The notes under the pieces: generated by a model | The model's input: only the letters and a program-made list of their open reading frames with translations | What the model was told of the DNA's origin: nothing | Databases searched by the model: none | From: Maritalea mediterranea | GTDB taxonomy: Bacteria > Pseudomonadota > Alphaproteobacteria > Rhizobiales > Devosiaceae | Assembly: GCF_021568695.1 (NCBI RefSeq) | Contig: NZ_JAKGTI010000003.1 | Location: 1-64,000, forward strand | DNA length: 64,000 nucleotides | Direction of reading: 5' to 3' | Shown: in pieces, positions 18,440 to 28,393 of the stretch | Layout: the number at the start of each line of letters is the position of its first letter | Numbering within the stretch: the first letter of the stretch is position 1 | Position numbers and translations under genes: made by a program

Positions 18440-21400
18440 ATGTCGATTAAGAAAATCCTTGTTGCCAACCGAAGTGAGATTGCCATTCGCGTTTTCCGCG
18501 CGGCCAACGAACTGGGCTTAAAAACCGTCGCGGTTTTTGCTGAAGAAGATAAATTGGCATTGCATCGGTTCAAGGCAGACGAGGCTTATCTGATCGGCAA
18601 AGGGCTGGGGCCGGTTGAAGCTTATTTGCAGATTGATGAATATATCCGCATTGCCAAAAAGTCGGGTGCGGACGCGATTCACCCCGGTTATGGTCTTTTG
18701 TCTGAGAGCCCGGAATTTGCCGATGCCTGCGCTGATGCGGGCATTATTTTTATTGGGCCCCGTTCTGAAACCATGCGGGCGCTGGGCAACAAGGTCGCCG
18801 CGCGCAATCTGGCGGTGGAAGCTGGCGTGCCGGTGGTGCCCGCCACAGAGCCCTTGCCTGACGATATTGATGAAGTCGTCAAAATGGCCGAAGAGATCGG
18901 CTATCCCTTGATGCTGAAAGCCAGCTGGGGCGGTGGTGGTCGCGGCATGCGCACCATCCGCGACGAAAAGGCTGTGCGCGCTGAAGTGGCGGAAGCCAAG
19001 CGTGAAGCCAAGGCGGCGTTCGGCAAAGACGAAATGTATTTTGAAAAGCTGATTGAGCGCGCCCGCCATGTGGAAGTGCAGCTGATTGGCGATGATCACG
19101 GCAATCTGGTGCACTTGTTTGAGCGGGATTGCTCGGTGCAACGCCGCAACCAGAAAGTGGTGGAGCGCGCCCCTGCGCCATATCTCACCGAAGAGGTGCG
19201 CAAAGGCCTGACCGATTCGGCCCTTAAATTGGGCAAGGCGGCCAATTATCGCGGTGCGGGCACGGTTGAATTTTTGATGGATGCGGACAGCGATGAATTT
19301 TACTTCATCGAAGTGAACCCGCGCATTCAGGTGGAGCACACCGTTACCGAAGAAGTGACCGGTATCGATATTGTCAAAGCGCAAATCCGGGTGCTGGAAG
19401 GCGAAAAGATCGGTGACCCGAAATCTGGCGTGCCGAACCAGGAAGATATTCATCTGAACGGTCATGCGCTGCAATGCCGGGTGACCACAGAAGATCCGGA
19501 AGAAAACTTTATTCCCGACTATGGTCGCATCACCGCCTATCGCGGCGCGACCGGCTTTGGCGTGCGTTTGGATGGCGGTACCGCCTATTCTGGCGCGGTG
19601 ATCACCCGCTATTATGATCCATTGTTGGAAAAAGTGACCTGCTGGGCGCAAACACCGGAAGACGCGATTGCGCGGATGGACCGGGCCTTGCGCGAATTCC
19701 GTATTCGTGGCGTGACCACCAATCTGAACTTCTTGGAAAATATTATTTCCCACCCCAACTTCAGGGACAATAGCTACACCACGCGCTTTATTGACGAAAC
19801 GCCTGAGCTGTTTGACTTCCCGAAGCGGCGTGACCGGGCGACCAAATTGTTGACCTATCTTGCAGATGTGTCGGTGAATGGCCATCCGGAAGTGAAGGAT
19901 CGGCCAATGCCGCCCGCAGAAGCGGCGGCGCCGGTGGTGCCCAAGTTTGACCCGCCCGCGACCCTGGACGGTACACGCCAAATTTTGGATCGTGACGGGC
20001 CAGACGGGTTGGCCAAATGGATGAAGGCGCAAAAGCAGGTGCTGTTTACCGACACCACCATGCGTGACGCGCACCAGAGCCTGTTGGCCACGCGAATGCG
20101 GACCCATGATATTGTCAAAATTGCCAAGGCCTATAGCCATGGCATGCCGAACCTGTTCTCGCTGGAGTGCTGGGGCGGGGCGACCTTTGACGTGTCCATG
20201 CGGTTCCTGACCGAAGACCCGTGGGAGCGTTTGGCGATTATTCGCGAAGAAGCACCAAATATTATGACGCAGATGTTGCTGCGCGGCTCCAATGGCGTGG
20301 GCTACACCAATTATGCGGACAATGTGGTGAAGTTCTTCGTGGAACAAGCGGCCAAGGGCGGCATTGATGTGTTCCGCGTGTTTGACTGCCTGAACTGGGT
20401 GGAGAATATGCGCGTCTCCATGGATGCAGTGATCGAGGCAGGCAAGGTCTGCGAAGGCGTGATTTGCTATACCGGCGATATGCTGGATCCAGACCGGGCC
20501 ACTTATGATTTGAAATATTATGTCGGCTTGGCCAAAGAGCTGGAAAAAGCGGGCGCCCATGTGCTTGGCCTGAAAGATATGGCCGGCCTGTTGAAGCCAG
20601 CGGCGGCCCGCAAGTTGATTTCAACCTTGAAGGAAGAAACTGACCTGCCGATCCATTTCCACACCCACGATACGTCAGGCGCCGCAGCGGCCACCGTTTT
20701 GGCGGCTGTGGATGCGGGCGTTGACGCGATTGATGCGGCGATGGACAGCTTCTCCGGGACCACGTCGCAACCATGTCTTGGCTCACTTGCGGCGGCCTTG
20801 CGCGGCACCGAGCGTGACCCGGAACTGGATGCGAAGACGATTCGCGAAATCTCGTTCTATTGGGAAGCGGTGCGCACGCAATATCGCGCTTTTGAAAGCG
20901 ATTTGCGCTCCGGTGCGTCAGAAGTATATCTGCACGAAATGCCAGGCGGTCAGTTCACCAATCTGAAAGAGCAAGCGCGGTCATTGGGGCTTGAGTCTCG
21001 TTGGCACGATGTGGCGCAAACCTATTCGGACGTGAACGATATGTTTGGTGACATTGTGAAGGTGACGCCAAGCTCGAAGGTGGTGGGCGATATGGCGTTG
21101 GCCATGGTGTCTTCCGGCTTGACCCGCGCCGATGTGGAAGATCCGAACCGCGATGTGTCGTTCCCGGATTCAGTGGTTGGCTTCTTCGCAGGTGATTTGG
21201 GCCAGCCGCCAAACGGCTTCCCGAAAGCGTTGCAAGACAAAGTGCTGAAAGGCAAAAAGGCGCTGGATAAGCGTCCGGGCGCCTATCTCGAGCCGGTTGA
21301 TCTTGAAGCCAAGCGCAAAGAGATTGAAGAGATCACCGAGATTGAGATCGATGATTATCGGCTGGCTTCTTATCTGATGTATCCAAAAGTCTTCACCGAA

Positions 21401-21883
21401 TTTATGGCGGCGCAAAAGACGTATGGGCCAACATCTGTGTTGCCGACCCCGGCCTATTTCTATGGGCTGGAAGCGGGTGACGAACTGTTGGTGGACCTTG
21501 AAAAAGGCAAGACCATGGTGATCCAGCTGGTGGGCCAATCCAAGCCGAATGAAAAAGGCATGGTGCGGGTGTTCTTTGAACTAAACGGCCAGCCCCGCAC
21601 GGTTGCGGTGCCAGATCGTTCTATGGCCAGCGAAATCGTGGCGCGGCCAAAAGCGGAAACCGGCAATGCCGCCCATGTGGGCGCGCCGATGCCGGGCGTT
21701 GTTTCCACCCTGGCGGTGAAAGCCGGGCAGGAGGTGCAATCCGGTGACGTGCTCTTGTCTATCGAAGCGATGAAGATGGAAACGGCCATCCATGCGGAAA
21801 GCGATGGGGTGGTGGCCGAAGTGCTGGTGAAGCCGGGTGATCAGATCGACGCCAAGGATTTGCTGGTGCGGCTGGAAGAATAA
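18440..21883 (+). CDS. pyc: Pyruvate carboxylase
   Basis: Single-chain biotin enzyme of 1147 residues that makes oxaloacetate from pyruvate, bicarbonate and ATP. Order: biotin carboxylase domain (1 to ~460) with ANRSEIAIRVFRAANE at the start, the Gly-rich ATP loop WGGGGRGM near 162-169 and EVNPRIQVEHTVTEE; carboxyltransferase domain (~530-800) with FTDTTMRDAHQSLLATRMRT and the metal-binding HFHTHDTSG; the PYC/OADA conserved domain with a BC-CT linker function (~830-1050); and the C-terminal biotinyl domain with EAMKMET, where K1112 is the biotinylated lysine. Full length for bacterial PYC (1140-1180). It replenishes the TCA cycle and gives the first step of gluconeogenesis. Transcribed alone: its own leader and terminator. 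Confidence 0.97.
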   Translation: MSIKKILVANRSEIAIRVFRAANELGLKTVAVFAEEDKLALHRFKADEAYLIGKGLGPVEAYLQIDEYIRIAKKSGADAIHPGYGLLSESPEFADACADAGIIFIGPRSETMRALGNKVAARNLAVEAGVPVVPATEPLPDDIDEVVKMAEEIGYPLMLKASWGGGGRGMRTIRDEKAVRAEVAEAKREAKAAFGKDEMYFEKLIERARHVEVQLIGDDHGNLVHLFERDCSVQRRNQKVVERAPAPYLTEEVRKGLTDSALKLGKAANYRGAGTVEFLMDADSDEFYFIEVNPRIQVEHTVTEEVTGIDIVKAQIRVLEGEKIGDPKSGVPNQEDIHLNGHALQCRVTTEDPEENFIPDYGRITAYRGATGFGVRLDGGTAYSGAVITRYYDPLLEKVTCWAQTPEDAIARMDRALREFRIRGVTTNLNFLENIISHPNFRDNSYTTRFIDETPELFDFPKRRDRATKLLTYLADVSVNGHPEVKDRPMPPAEAAAPVVPKFDPPATLDGTRQILDRDGPDGLAKWMKAQKQVLFTDTTMRDAHQSLLATRMRTHDIVKIAKAYSHGMPNLFSLECWGGATFDVSMRFLTEDPWERLAIIREEAPNIMTQMLLRGSNGVGYTNYADNVVKFFVEQAAKGGIDVFRVFDCLNWVENMRVSMDAVIEAGKVCEGVICYTGDMLDPDRATYDLKYYVGLAKELEKAGAHVLGLKDMAGLLKPAAARKLISTLKEETDLPIHFHTHDTSGAAAATVLAAVDAGVDAIDAAMDSFSGTTSQPCLGSLAAALRGTERDPELDAKTIREISFYWEAVRTQYRAFESDLRSGASEVYLHEMPGGQFTNLKEQARSLGLESRWHDVAQTYSDVNDMFGDIVKVTPSSKVVGDMALAMVSSGLTRADVEDPNRDVSFPDSVVGFFAGDLGQPPNGFPKALQDKVLKGKKALDKRPGAYLEPVDLEAKRKEIEEITEIEIDDYRLASYLMYPKVFTEFMAAQKTYGPTSVLPTPAYFYGLEAGDELLVDLEKGKTMVIQLVGQSKPNEKGMVRVFFELNGQPRTVAVPDRSMASEIVARPKAETGNAAHVGAPMPGVVSTLAVKAGQEVQSGDVLLSIEAMKMETAIHAESDGVVAEVLVKPGDQIDAKDLLVRLEE

Positions 21884-21914
21884 GCGGGTCGCCAATCGGC
21901 CTTTAGATAAAATT

Positions 21915-21941
21915 AAGGCGGGCTTCGGCCCGCCTTTTTTG
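21915..21941 (+). terminator. Rho-independent terminator of pyc, TTCG loop
   Basis: Perfect 9-bp stem (21915-21923 with 21928-21936) around a TTCG loop, then TTTTTT, 31 bases after the pyc stop. Confidence 0.92.
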
Positions 21942-21963
21942 TGGCTGCTTCTAACCGCAACGT

Positions 21964-22284
21964 TTACATGCGGCGCGCGGTGCCGTTGATGGTTTTCTCA
22001 TCACGGGTGGTGTCCTGATATTGCGGGGGCTCCTGATGCTGCGTGGTCGCGCGGGGCAGGCGCGACACGATCCAGGAGACAGCAAAGGAGACGATGACGA
22101 AATCGTCAATCCAGCCGAGCACCGGGATAAAATCGGCCACGAGATCGATCGGGCTGATCACATAGAGCGCCGTTAAAATGGTGAGCACCTTCAAATAGGT
22201 CGGGGTCAGCGGATGCCAAAAGGCCCGCCACAACATCACAATCTCACGGCGAAAACGCATTAAACGTTGAACAATCAAATTCAT
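21964..22284 (-). CDS. DUF1232 (YkvA-type) small membrane protein
   Basis: About 106 residues. The core LKVLTILTALYVISPIDLVADFIPVLGWIDD is the diagnostic DUF1232 motif, with a hydrophobic hairpin that probably inserts in the inner membrane and a basic, low-complexity tail. Function in the family is not established. ATG 22284 follows a strong GAGGAGG site; the upstream extension of the frame has no coding character and crosses a hairpin. It lies downstream of the Bcr/CflA exporter gene on the same strand with the hairpin between them. Confidence 0.85.
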   Translation of the reverse strand: MNLIVQRLMRFRREIVMLWRAFWHPLTPTYLKVLTILTALYVISPIDLVADFIPVLGWIDDFVIVSFAVSWIVSRLPRATTQHQEPPQYQDTTRDEKTINGTARRM

Positions 22285-22308
22285 GTGCAGCCTCCTCATT
22301 TGCGGCGG

Positions 22309-22357
22309 GAATTCGGGCCCCACCTGCTTTATAGATAGGTTAAGTGGGGCCGAATTC
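22309..22357. other. Long hairpin between exporter and DUF1232 genes
   Basis: Arms 22309-22323 and 22344-22357 pair over 14 bp with one bulged G (outer GAATTC, inner CCCCAC/GTGGGG), loop about 20 bases with a small inner CCT/AGG. No T run follows on either strand, so a processing or mRNA-stability element is more likely than a terminator. Confidence 0.5.
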
Positions 22358-22373
22358 AAGAGGCGAAAGGTGC

Positions 22374-23573
22374 CTACGATTTTGCTGCCCTGGGCAAAGG
22401 ATGGCGCACGGTGATGCGGGCCAGGACGAAGGCGCCGATGCCGCAAAGGGCGATCACGGCCAGCATGGGCACCGGTGTGCCGTTAAAAATGGCGCTGGAA
22501 ATGCCCATGGCAAAGGCGCCCAGCAGCATTTGCATGGTGCCCCCCAGTGAGGCGGCGGCGCCGGCGATGGGGCCATGTTCTTCTAACGCCAGCACCATGG
22601 AAGTGGGGATAATCAGGCCCATAAAGGCGTTGGCGATGATGAACAGGATGATCAGCGCCGGCAGGCTGCCAAAGCCGAAAAAGAACACGCCGAGCAAAAT
22701 AATCACCATGGTGGCATAGCCCAGCGTGGCGCCGCGGATCAGCCGTTCGGGGCCGATTTTGCCCATAATGGTGGCCGAGAATTGTGAAGCGACAAAAAAG
22801 CCGGACGCGTTCACTGCAAAGGCCAGTGAGAACTGAGTCGGGGTGAGGCCGAAATGCTCCATATAGACAAAGGAAGCGCTGCCCAAAAAGGTGAAGAAGG
22901 CGGCCATGCCCAAGCCGCCAATAAAGGTGAGGCCAAGATAGTTTGTGTCGCGCAGCAAAATGCCGAAGCTTTTGAGCATGGAGGTAGCCACAAAGGGGGT
23001 GCGGTTTTCCGGCTTCAGGGTTTCCGGCAGGGCAAAGGCGGCCAGCGCCATGGCAATGAGGGTGGCCAGAGCAATGGCCAGGAACACGGCGCGCCAGCCA
23101 AATGGCACGATCACCGCGCTGCCCAAAAGCGGTGCCAGCATGGGGGAAATGGCGATCACAATCATAATGGTCGACATCATGCGGGTGGCTTTTTGACCAG
23201 TATAAAGATCGCGGATCACGGCGCGCGGGATCGCCATGGGCGCAGCTGCTCCAATGCCTTGCAAAAAGCGCAGCGCGATCAGGCTTTCAATATTCGGGGC
23301 GAAGGCGCAACCGATGGAGGTGACCATAAAAAGCCCGAGGCCGAAATAGATCGGCTTTTTGCGGCCAAACATGTCGCTGGCCGGGCCGTAAAACAGCTGG
23401 CTGACGCCAAAGGCGATAAAATAGACCATCAGCGTCATCTGCGCCGCTGAAGTGGATGAATTCAGATCTTCGGCCAAGAGCGGCAAAGCGGGCAAATACA
23501 TATCGATGGCGAAGGCGCCCACGGCGCTCATCAGCCCGAGAATAAGCGAGAATTTCAGTATATTGCGGTCCAT
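22374..23573 (-). CDS. Bcr/CflA family drug-resistance MFS transporter
   Basis: Inner-membrane proton-coupled exporter, 399 residues, 12 predicted TM helices. The start GAFAIDMYLPALPLLAEDL in TM1 and YGPASDMFGRKKPI in the TM2-3 loop are the signatures of the Bcr/CflA (DHA1) group; RFLQGIGAAAPMAIPRAVIRDL in TM4-5 is the antiporter motif C region. Relatives export bicyclomycin, sulfathiazole or chloramphenicol; the substrate here is unknown. ATG 23573 starts directly at the MDRNILKFSLILG helix. Probably co-transcribed with the DUF1232 gene 89 bases downstream. Confidence 0.92.
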   Translation of the reverse strand: MDRNILKFSLILGLMSAVGAFAIDMYLPALPLLAEDLNSSTSAAQMTLMVYFIAFGVSQLFYGPASDMFGRKKPIYFGLGLFMVTSIGCAFAPNIESLIALRFLQGIGAAAPMAIPRAVIRDLYTGQKATRMMSTIMIVIAISPMLAPLLGSAVIVPFGWRAVFLAIALATLIAMALAAFALPETLKPENRTPFVATSMLKSFGILLRDTNYLGLTFIGGLGMAAFFTFLGSASFVYMEHFGLTPTQFSLAFAVNASGFFVASQFSATIMGKIGPERLIRGATLGYATMVIILLGVFFFGFGSLPALIILFIIANAFMGLIIPTSMVLALEEHGPIAGAAASLGGTMQMLLGAFAMGISSAIFNGTPVPMLAVIALCGIGAFVLARITVRHPLPRAAKS

Positions 23574-23832
23574 AATAGTCTTTCGGTCAGGGCTTCAAAA
23601 AAGCTAAGGGGCAATCAAATGTGGAGGTGGCTTCGTCGCCCGTTTGGGTGGCGCAGCAAAAGCGGATCCCTGTGCGATGTGCGCACGACTCGGGGGGAGG
23701 GCAACAAAACATGATTTTCGCGTTTTGCCAAGCACTGGCCCGGTGTGAAATTGCAATGCAGCGTTCACTGATAGTTTGGTTGCGTGCGCTTGGCGTAGGC
23801 CTTATATGCAAGGGACAATAAAGGAGTTCTCC

Positions 23833-25065
23833 ATGTCTGATCTTGGGTCCGAGACAATTACCCGCAGAAAATCAGTGGGCGTGATGGTTGGTGATGTGCA
23901 AGTGGGCGGTGATGCCCCCATTGTGGTGCAATCCATGACCAACACCGACACCGCCGATATCGACAAAACGGTGGGCCAAGTGGCCGAACTGTGGCGTGCC
24001 GGGTCTGAAATTGTGCGGATCACGGTCGATCGGGACGAGGCCGCCGCCGCGGTGCCGCATATTCGCGACCGGCTGATGGCGATGAACATCAATGTGCCGT
24101 TGGTGGGGGATTTCCACTATATCGGCCACAAGCTTTTGGCCGACCATCCGGCTTGTGCCGAAGCCCTGGCGAAATATCGGATCAATCCGGGCAATGTGGG
24201 CTTTAAGGCCAAGCGCGACACGCAATTTTCGCAAATGATCGAGATCGCCAACCAGAATGACAAGCCGGTGCGCATTGGCGTCAATTGGGGGTCGCTGGAT
24301 CAGGAATTGCTGACCAAATTGATGGATGAAAATGCGGAACGCGAGACACCTTGGAGCGCGGCGCGGGTGCAGCGCGAGGCGATTATTCAATCGGCTTTGA
24401 TGTCCGCTGCGCGGGCGGAGGAATTGGGCATGGGGCGCAACAAGATTTTGCTCTCCACCAAAGTCTCGAATGTGCAGCATCTGATTGATGTTTATACCGA
24501 TCTGGCGCAACGCTGCGATTATGGTCTGCATCTGGGGCTGACCGAAGCGGGCATGGGCGCCAAAGGCATTGTCGCCTCCTCTGCGGCGCTGGGCATTTTG
24601 CTGCAGCGCGGTATTGGCGATACGATCCGCATTTCCCTGACGCCAGAGCCGGGGGGCGACCGCACCTTGGAGGTGCAGGTGGCGCAGCAATTGTTGCAAA
24701 CCATGGGCTTTCGTCAATTCCTGCCGGTCGTCACCGCGTGCCCGGGCTGTGGCCGCACCACCTCCACCGTGTTTCAGGAATTGGCCAAGGATATTCAGGA
24801 TCATTTGAACGACTCCATGCCGAAATGGCGCGAGCAATATCCCGGCGTGGAAGGGCTGAATGTGGCGGTGATGGGCTGCATTGTGAACGGGCCGGGGGAG
24901 AGTAAACACGCCGATATCGGCATCTCGCTGCCCGGCACCGGGGAAACGCCCGCCGCGCCCGTATTTATTGATGGGCAAAAGGCCAAAACCCTGCGCGGTC
25001 CCAACATTGCCAATGAGTTTAAAGTGATGGTGGCCGATTATATTGAGAAGCGGTTTGGTGGCTAG
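23833..25065 (+). CDS. ispG: 4-hydroxy-3-methylbut-2-enyl diphosphate synthase
   Basis: [4Fe-4S] enzyme that reduces methylerythritol cyclodiphosphate to HMBPP, the seventh step of the non-mevalonate isoprenoid pathway. 410 residues. The N-terminal TIM barrel holds [12 protein letters not shown] and [11 protein letters not shown]-like strands; the C-terminal half has the cluster ligands CPGCGR (C303, C306) and C349 in [12 protein letters not shown] with Glu 355. ATG 23833 lies 7 bases after AAGGAG; the longer frame to 23776 is not used. Its 3' end overlaps the GNAT gene. ispA at 27.5 kb acts later in the same pathway. Confidence 0.96.
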   Translation: MSDLGSETITRRKSVGVMVGDVQVGGDAPIVVQSMTNTDTADIDKTVGQVAELWRAGSEIVRITVDRDEAAAAVPHIRDRLMAMNINVPLVGDFHYIGHKLLADHPACAEALAKYRINPGNVGFKAKRDTQFSQMIEIANQNDKPVRIGVNWGSLDQELLTKLMDENAERETPWSAARVQREAIIQSALMSAARAEELGMGRNKILLSTKVSNVQHLIDVYTDLAQRCDYGLHLGLTEAGMGAKGIVASSAALGILLQRGIGDTIRISLTPEPGGDRTLEVQVAQQLLQTMGFRQFLPVVTACPGCGRTTSTVFQELAKDIQDHLNDSMPKWREQYPGVEGLNVAVMGCIVNGPGESKHADIGISLPGTGETPAAPVFIDGQKAKTLRGPNIANEFKVMVADYIEKRFGG

Positions 25066-25564
25066 CGACGCTGCGCTTTTGGACGCCATTGTCGATCTCG
25101 ATATGGCCTTGCTCAAGGATCATACTGAGGCTGCGGGGGATCGCTTTGAGCGCGAATGCCATCGGCAGGCACTTAAAGAGCGGTTTGAATGTGCCGAGAT
25201 TGCAACGGTTTGGCGCAACGATAGATTGATCGCCTATAGCTTTATTTGGCCCAAGGATGATCGTTGGTTTGTCGGCGGCTTTGCCATTCATCCAGCGCAT
25301 CGCAATGCGGCAATTTTGGGTGAATTGTTTAGGCAGGTTCTGGAATGCACAAATGCTGGCCCGCAAACGCATGTGGAAAGCCATGTTTACAAAACCAATC
25401 GCCTCTCTATCGACTTTCATCGAAAACTGGGATTTGAAATTATTCAGGAAAATGAGAAGGGCGTTGCCTTTGCTCAGAAAATGGATGTGTTGAGACAACA
25501 TCCAATTGTGAGGCGTGCGGAAAGATGCGCGGCCGGGGGGATTAAATGGACCATAAGGGCTTAA
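25058..25564 (+). CDS. GNAT family N-acetyltransferase
   Basis: About 168 residues. The acetyl-CoA fold is seen in [21 protein letters not shown] (strand 4 and P-loop region, degenerate) and the C-terminal [19 protein letters not shown], typical of GNATs. Substrate unknown. No ATG is available near the 5' end; GTG 25058 overlaps the end of ispG by 8 bases with GAGAAG upstream, so translational coupling to ispG is likely; TTG 25043 and ATG 25103 are alternatives. The 3' end overlaps the decarboxylase gene by 19 bases, so the three form one operon. Confidence 0.8.
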   Translation: MASDAALLDAIVDLDMALLKDHTEAAGDRFERECHRQALKERFECAEIATVWRNDRLIAYSFIWPKDDRWFVGGFAIHPAHRNAAILGELFRQVLECTNAGPQTHVESHVYKTNRLSIDFHRKLGFEIIQENEKGVAFAQKMDVLRQHPIVRRAERCAAGGIKWTIRA

Positions 25565-26931
25565 AAGAGTGGAGCAAAAAGGCGGCGGATTGGGCGCATG
25601 AGTATCATGAGAGCCTCAGGGACCGTCCGGTGCGGGCAACGCTTGAGCCGGGATCTCTGCGCGATCAATTGCCGGACACCGCACCGGAACAGGGGGAAGC
25701 GATGGAGCGCATTTGGGAGGATTTCACTTCGCTGGTGCCCGACGCGATGACCCATTGGCAGCATCCGCGCTTTTTTGCCTATTTCCCCGCCAATGCGGCG
25801 CCTGTGTCGATGTTGGCGGAGCAGTTGGTCAATGCCATGGCCAGCAATGCGCTGATCTGGCAGGCGGCACCTGCGGCCACGGAAGTGGAGCAGGCGATGA
25901 TGGTGTGGTTGCGCAAGGCCCTCGGCTTGCCGGAGGCCTTTACGGGCACCATTCACGACAGCGCCACCACGGCGACCCTTTCGGCCATCCTGACCATGCG
26001 CGAGGCGGCGCTGGAGTGGAAGGGGCTTTATGAAGGCCTCTCCGGCCAACCGCGTATGCGGATCTATGCCAGCGGCGAAACCCATTCCAGCATTGATAAG
26101 GCGGTGCGCGTTGCGGGCATCGGCCAGGACAATCTGGTGAAAATCCCGGTGGATGAAGATCTGTCCATGCGGCCCGATTTGCTGGCACAAGCCATCAAGG
26201 ATGATCGCGCGGCAGGCTATCTGCCGATCGGCATTGTGCTTTGTGCAGGCGGCACCTCGGTGGGCGCGTTCGACAAGATGAAAGAATGCATTGCCATTGC
26301 AAGGAAAGAAGATTTGCCCACCCATATTGATGCGGCCTGGGCTGGCAGCGCCATGATCTGCCCGGAATTCCGCGCGCTTTGGGACGGTGCTGAAGGTGCG
26401 GACAGCATCATTTTCAACCCGCATAAATGGCTGGGGGCACAGTTTGATTGTGCGGTGCAATTTATGCGCAATCCGGTGGATCAGGTGCGCACGCTTGGCC
26501 TGCGCCCCACCTATCTGGAAACGTTGGGCACGTCAGAAGTCACCAATTTTAATGAATGGACCGTGCCGCTGGGGCGGCGGTTTCGGGCGCTTAAAATCTG
26601 GTTTTTGTTGCGGGCGCATGGGTTAAATGATCTGCGCCAGCGCATCCGCAATCATGTGGCGTGGGCGGAAGAGCTTTACGGCAAAATTGCCCAGCTGCCC
26701 GGTGTCGAGATGGTGACAGCCCCGCGCCTATCCCTGTTCAGCTTTGCGCTGGAAGCAGGCGATGGGGCCACGGAACAGTTGTTGAGTCGGATCAATGATG
26801 ATGGCCGCATCTATCTCACCCAAACCCACCATCAGGGGCGGTTGGTGATCCGGGTGCAGGTGGGACAATTTGACTGTACCCGTGACGATGTGATGATGGT
26901 GGAGACGGTGCTGAAAGAGTTTCTGGCCTAG
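25546..26931 (+). CDS. Pyridoxal-phosphate-dependent group II amino acid decarboxylase
   Basis: Aromatic-L-amino-acid-decarboxylase-like enzyme, 461 residues. Seen: MTHWQHPRFFAYFPAN near 68-83 (substrate pocket), H180 in SGETHSS (stacks on PLP), D262 in HIDAAWAGSA (binds the pyridine N) and K294 in NPHKWLG (Schiff base). Family members decarboxylate Trp, Tyr, DOPA or Phe; the exact substrate cannot be read from the motifs. Third gene of an ispG-GNAT-decarboxylase run. Its TAG stop shares the palindrome CTAG with the stop of the convergent methyltransferase. Confidence 0.9.
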   Translation: MDHKGLKEWSKKAADWAHEYHESLRDRPVRATLEPGSLRDQLPDTAPEQGEAMERIWEDFTSLVPDAMTHWQHPRFFAYFPANAAPVSMLAEQLVNAMASNALIWQAAPAATEVEQAMMVWLRKALGLPEAFTGTIHDSATTATLSAILTMREAALEWKGLYEGLSGQPRMRIYASGETHSSIDKAVRVAGIGQDNLVKIPVDEDLSMRPDLLAQAIKDDRAAGYLPIGIVLCAGGTSVGAFDKMKECIAIARKEDLPTHIDAAWAGSAMICPEFRALWDGAEGADSIIFNPHKWLGAQFDCAVQFMRNPVDQVRTLGLRPTYLETLGTSEVTNFNEWTVPLGRRFRALKIWFLLRAHGLNDLRQRIRNHVAWAEELYGKIAQLPGVEMVTAPRLSLFSFALEAGDGATEQLLSRINDDGRIYLTQTHHQGRLVIRVQVGQFDCTRDDVMMVETVLKEFLA

Positions 26932-27491
26932 CTCTTCTGTGCCAAAATCCAGAAGGAATCGTCCTTTTCCATTTCGGTATAAAGCGCACTGTCCACCAGC
27001 TTGAACTGATCGCCCAACAGGGCGGTCAGGGTGTCTGGCCGACGATAATAAAAGCGCATGCCCATCATTTCTTCCATATGATCGCCATGCCAGAAGCTGT
27101 GAAAAATCAGGCCTTCGTCGTAGAGGCAATCTGCTTGCGCCGCAAACGACTGGCGCAGTTCTTCATCTGAAAAATGATGCAGCACCTTATTGGAATAAAT
27201 GCCGTCAAACTGGCGGGCAACGTCCATGGTGACGGCATTCAGCTCCATCACATCCGCATCCGGATGGGCCTTTTTATAGCGCTCAACAAAGTAGGCTGAG
27301 TAATCTGAGCCGGTCACCTGATAATGCGGGGCCAGCAGATCGAGATCGACACCCGGTCCCATGCCCAATTCCAAAACAGCTTTGCCTTTGGGCAGGTGGG
27401 CGGTGAGAATCTCAATCAATTCCGCCCCATCATAGCCTTTGGCCATTTCAATATACTGCTCGGCATTTTCCGGCTTGTCGTAAAAGCTCAT
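26928..27491 (-). CDS. Class I SAM-dependent methyltransferase
   Basis: 187 residues. Motif I is AVLELGMGPGVDLDLL near 38-53, followed by VTGSDYSAYFVERY (acidic residue on strand 2), then FDGIYSNKVLHHFSDEEL, the usual motif IV region of ubiE-like small-molecule methyltransferases. Substrate unknown. Its start codon overlaps the ispA stop by one base (same strand), so it is the second gene of an ispA operon; a role in isoprenoid or quinone modification would be speculation. Confidence 0.87.
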   Translation of the reverse strand: MSFYDKPENAEQYIEMAKGYDGAELIEILTAHLPKGKAVLELGMGPGVDLDLLAPHYQVTGSDYSAYFVERYKKAHPDADVMELNAVTMDVARQFDGIYSNKVLHHFSDEELRQSFAAQADCLYDEGLIFHSFWHGDHMEEMMGMRFYYRRPDTLTALLGDQFKLVDSALYTEMEKDDSFWILAQKS

Positions 27492-28393
27492 CAGGAGGTT
27501 CTTTCTGCAAAATGAGTGACCAACTGTGCGAGCGGCGCGGCACGGTCGCCGAAGGGGGCGAGCAAGGATAGCGCGGATTGCAACTCTTGACGCATCACCG
27601 CATTGGCATGGTCCAGCCCGTGGCTGGCGATCAGGGTGGATTTGCCCTGGGCTTCATCCTTGCCGGCGGTTTTGCCCAGTTGTTCTGAGCTTTGAGTGGC
27701 GTCGAGAATATCGTCGGCCAATTGATAGATGCGGCCGGCAGCTTCGCCGAAGGCGGTGAGGCTTGTCAGCTCTTCCACGTTTGCGCCCCCCATCAGGGCG
27801 CCAATGCGCACGGCGGCGCGGATCAGGGCGCCGGTTTTCATGGCGTGGATCAGCGAGATAGTTTCCGGGTCATAGCCCTTTCGCTCGCCCTCCACGTCGC
27901 GCATCTGGCCCCCAGCCATGCCGCCAACACCCGCGCCGTGCACCAGTTCGATCACCAGCTGGTTGCGCAAGGCCGGATCGGGGTGGCAGTTTTTATCGGC
28001 CAAAAGGGCAAAGGCGTGGGTGAGCAGCGCATCGCCCGCCAAAATGGCGGTGGCGGGGTCGTAGGCCTTGTGCACGGTGGGCTTGCCGCGGCGCAGATCA
28101 TCATCATCCATATCGGGCAGATCATCATGCACCAGCGAATAGCAATGCACATATTCGATGGCGGCCCCGGCCTGAACCAAATCGCCTTTTGGTGTTTCAA
28201 ACAAATGGGCGGTGAGGTGCACCAGCACCGGGCGCAGTCTTTTGCCGCCATTAAGTGCCCCGTGGCGCACGGCATCGACCAGACGGTCTGGCGCGGGCAG
28301 CGGGGTGCTCAGCTGTTGAGCGGTCAAATGTTGGTCTAAAAATTGCTCGGTTTTTTGAGCGATTTCGGCCATGGCGGCGTTGAGATCAGACAT
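27491..28393 (-). CDS. ispA: (2E,6E)-farnesyl diphosphate synthase
   Basis: Condenses IPP with DMAPP and then geranyl-PP to farnesyl-PP. 300 residues, as E. coli IspA (299). First aspartate-rich motif DDLPDMDDDD at 90-99 with the two-residue insertion typical of bacterial FPP synthases, followed by RRGKPT; second motif DDILD; NGGKRLRPVL at 48-57 binds IPP. ATG 28393 has AAAGG upstream; the longer frame to 28462 is rejected because the alignment begins at MSDLNAAM. Co-transcribed with the downstream methyltransferase. FPP feeds undecaprenyl phosphate, ubiquinone and hopanoid synthesis. Confidence 0.94.
   Translation of the reverse strand: MSDLNAAMAEIAQKTEQFLDQHLTAQQLSTPLPAPDRLVDAVRHGALNGGKRLRPVLVHLTAHLFETPKGDLVQAGAAIEYVHCYSLVHDDLPDMDDDDLRRGKPTVHKAYDPATAILAGDALLTHAFALLADKNCHPDPALRNQLVIELVHGAGVGGMAGGQMRDVEGERKGYDPETISLIHAMKTGALIRAAVRIGALMGGANVEELTSLTAFGEAAGRIYQLADDILDATQSSEQLGKTAGKDEAQGKSTLIASHGLDHANAVMRQELQSALSLLAPFGDRAAPLAQLVTHFAERTS

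Noticed and set aside
18518-20560. 680-codon open frame on the minus strand opposite pyc
   Set aside because: It is antisense to the biotin carboxylase and carboxyltransferase domains, its composition is His/Gly/Arg-rich as expected of a codon-bias shadow, and it has no recognisable domain.
23872-25116. 414-codon minus-strand frame opposite ispG
   Set aside because: Antisense shadow of a fully conserved enzyme; no ribosome-binding site or domain.
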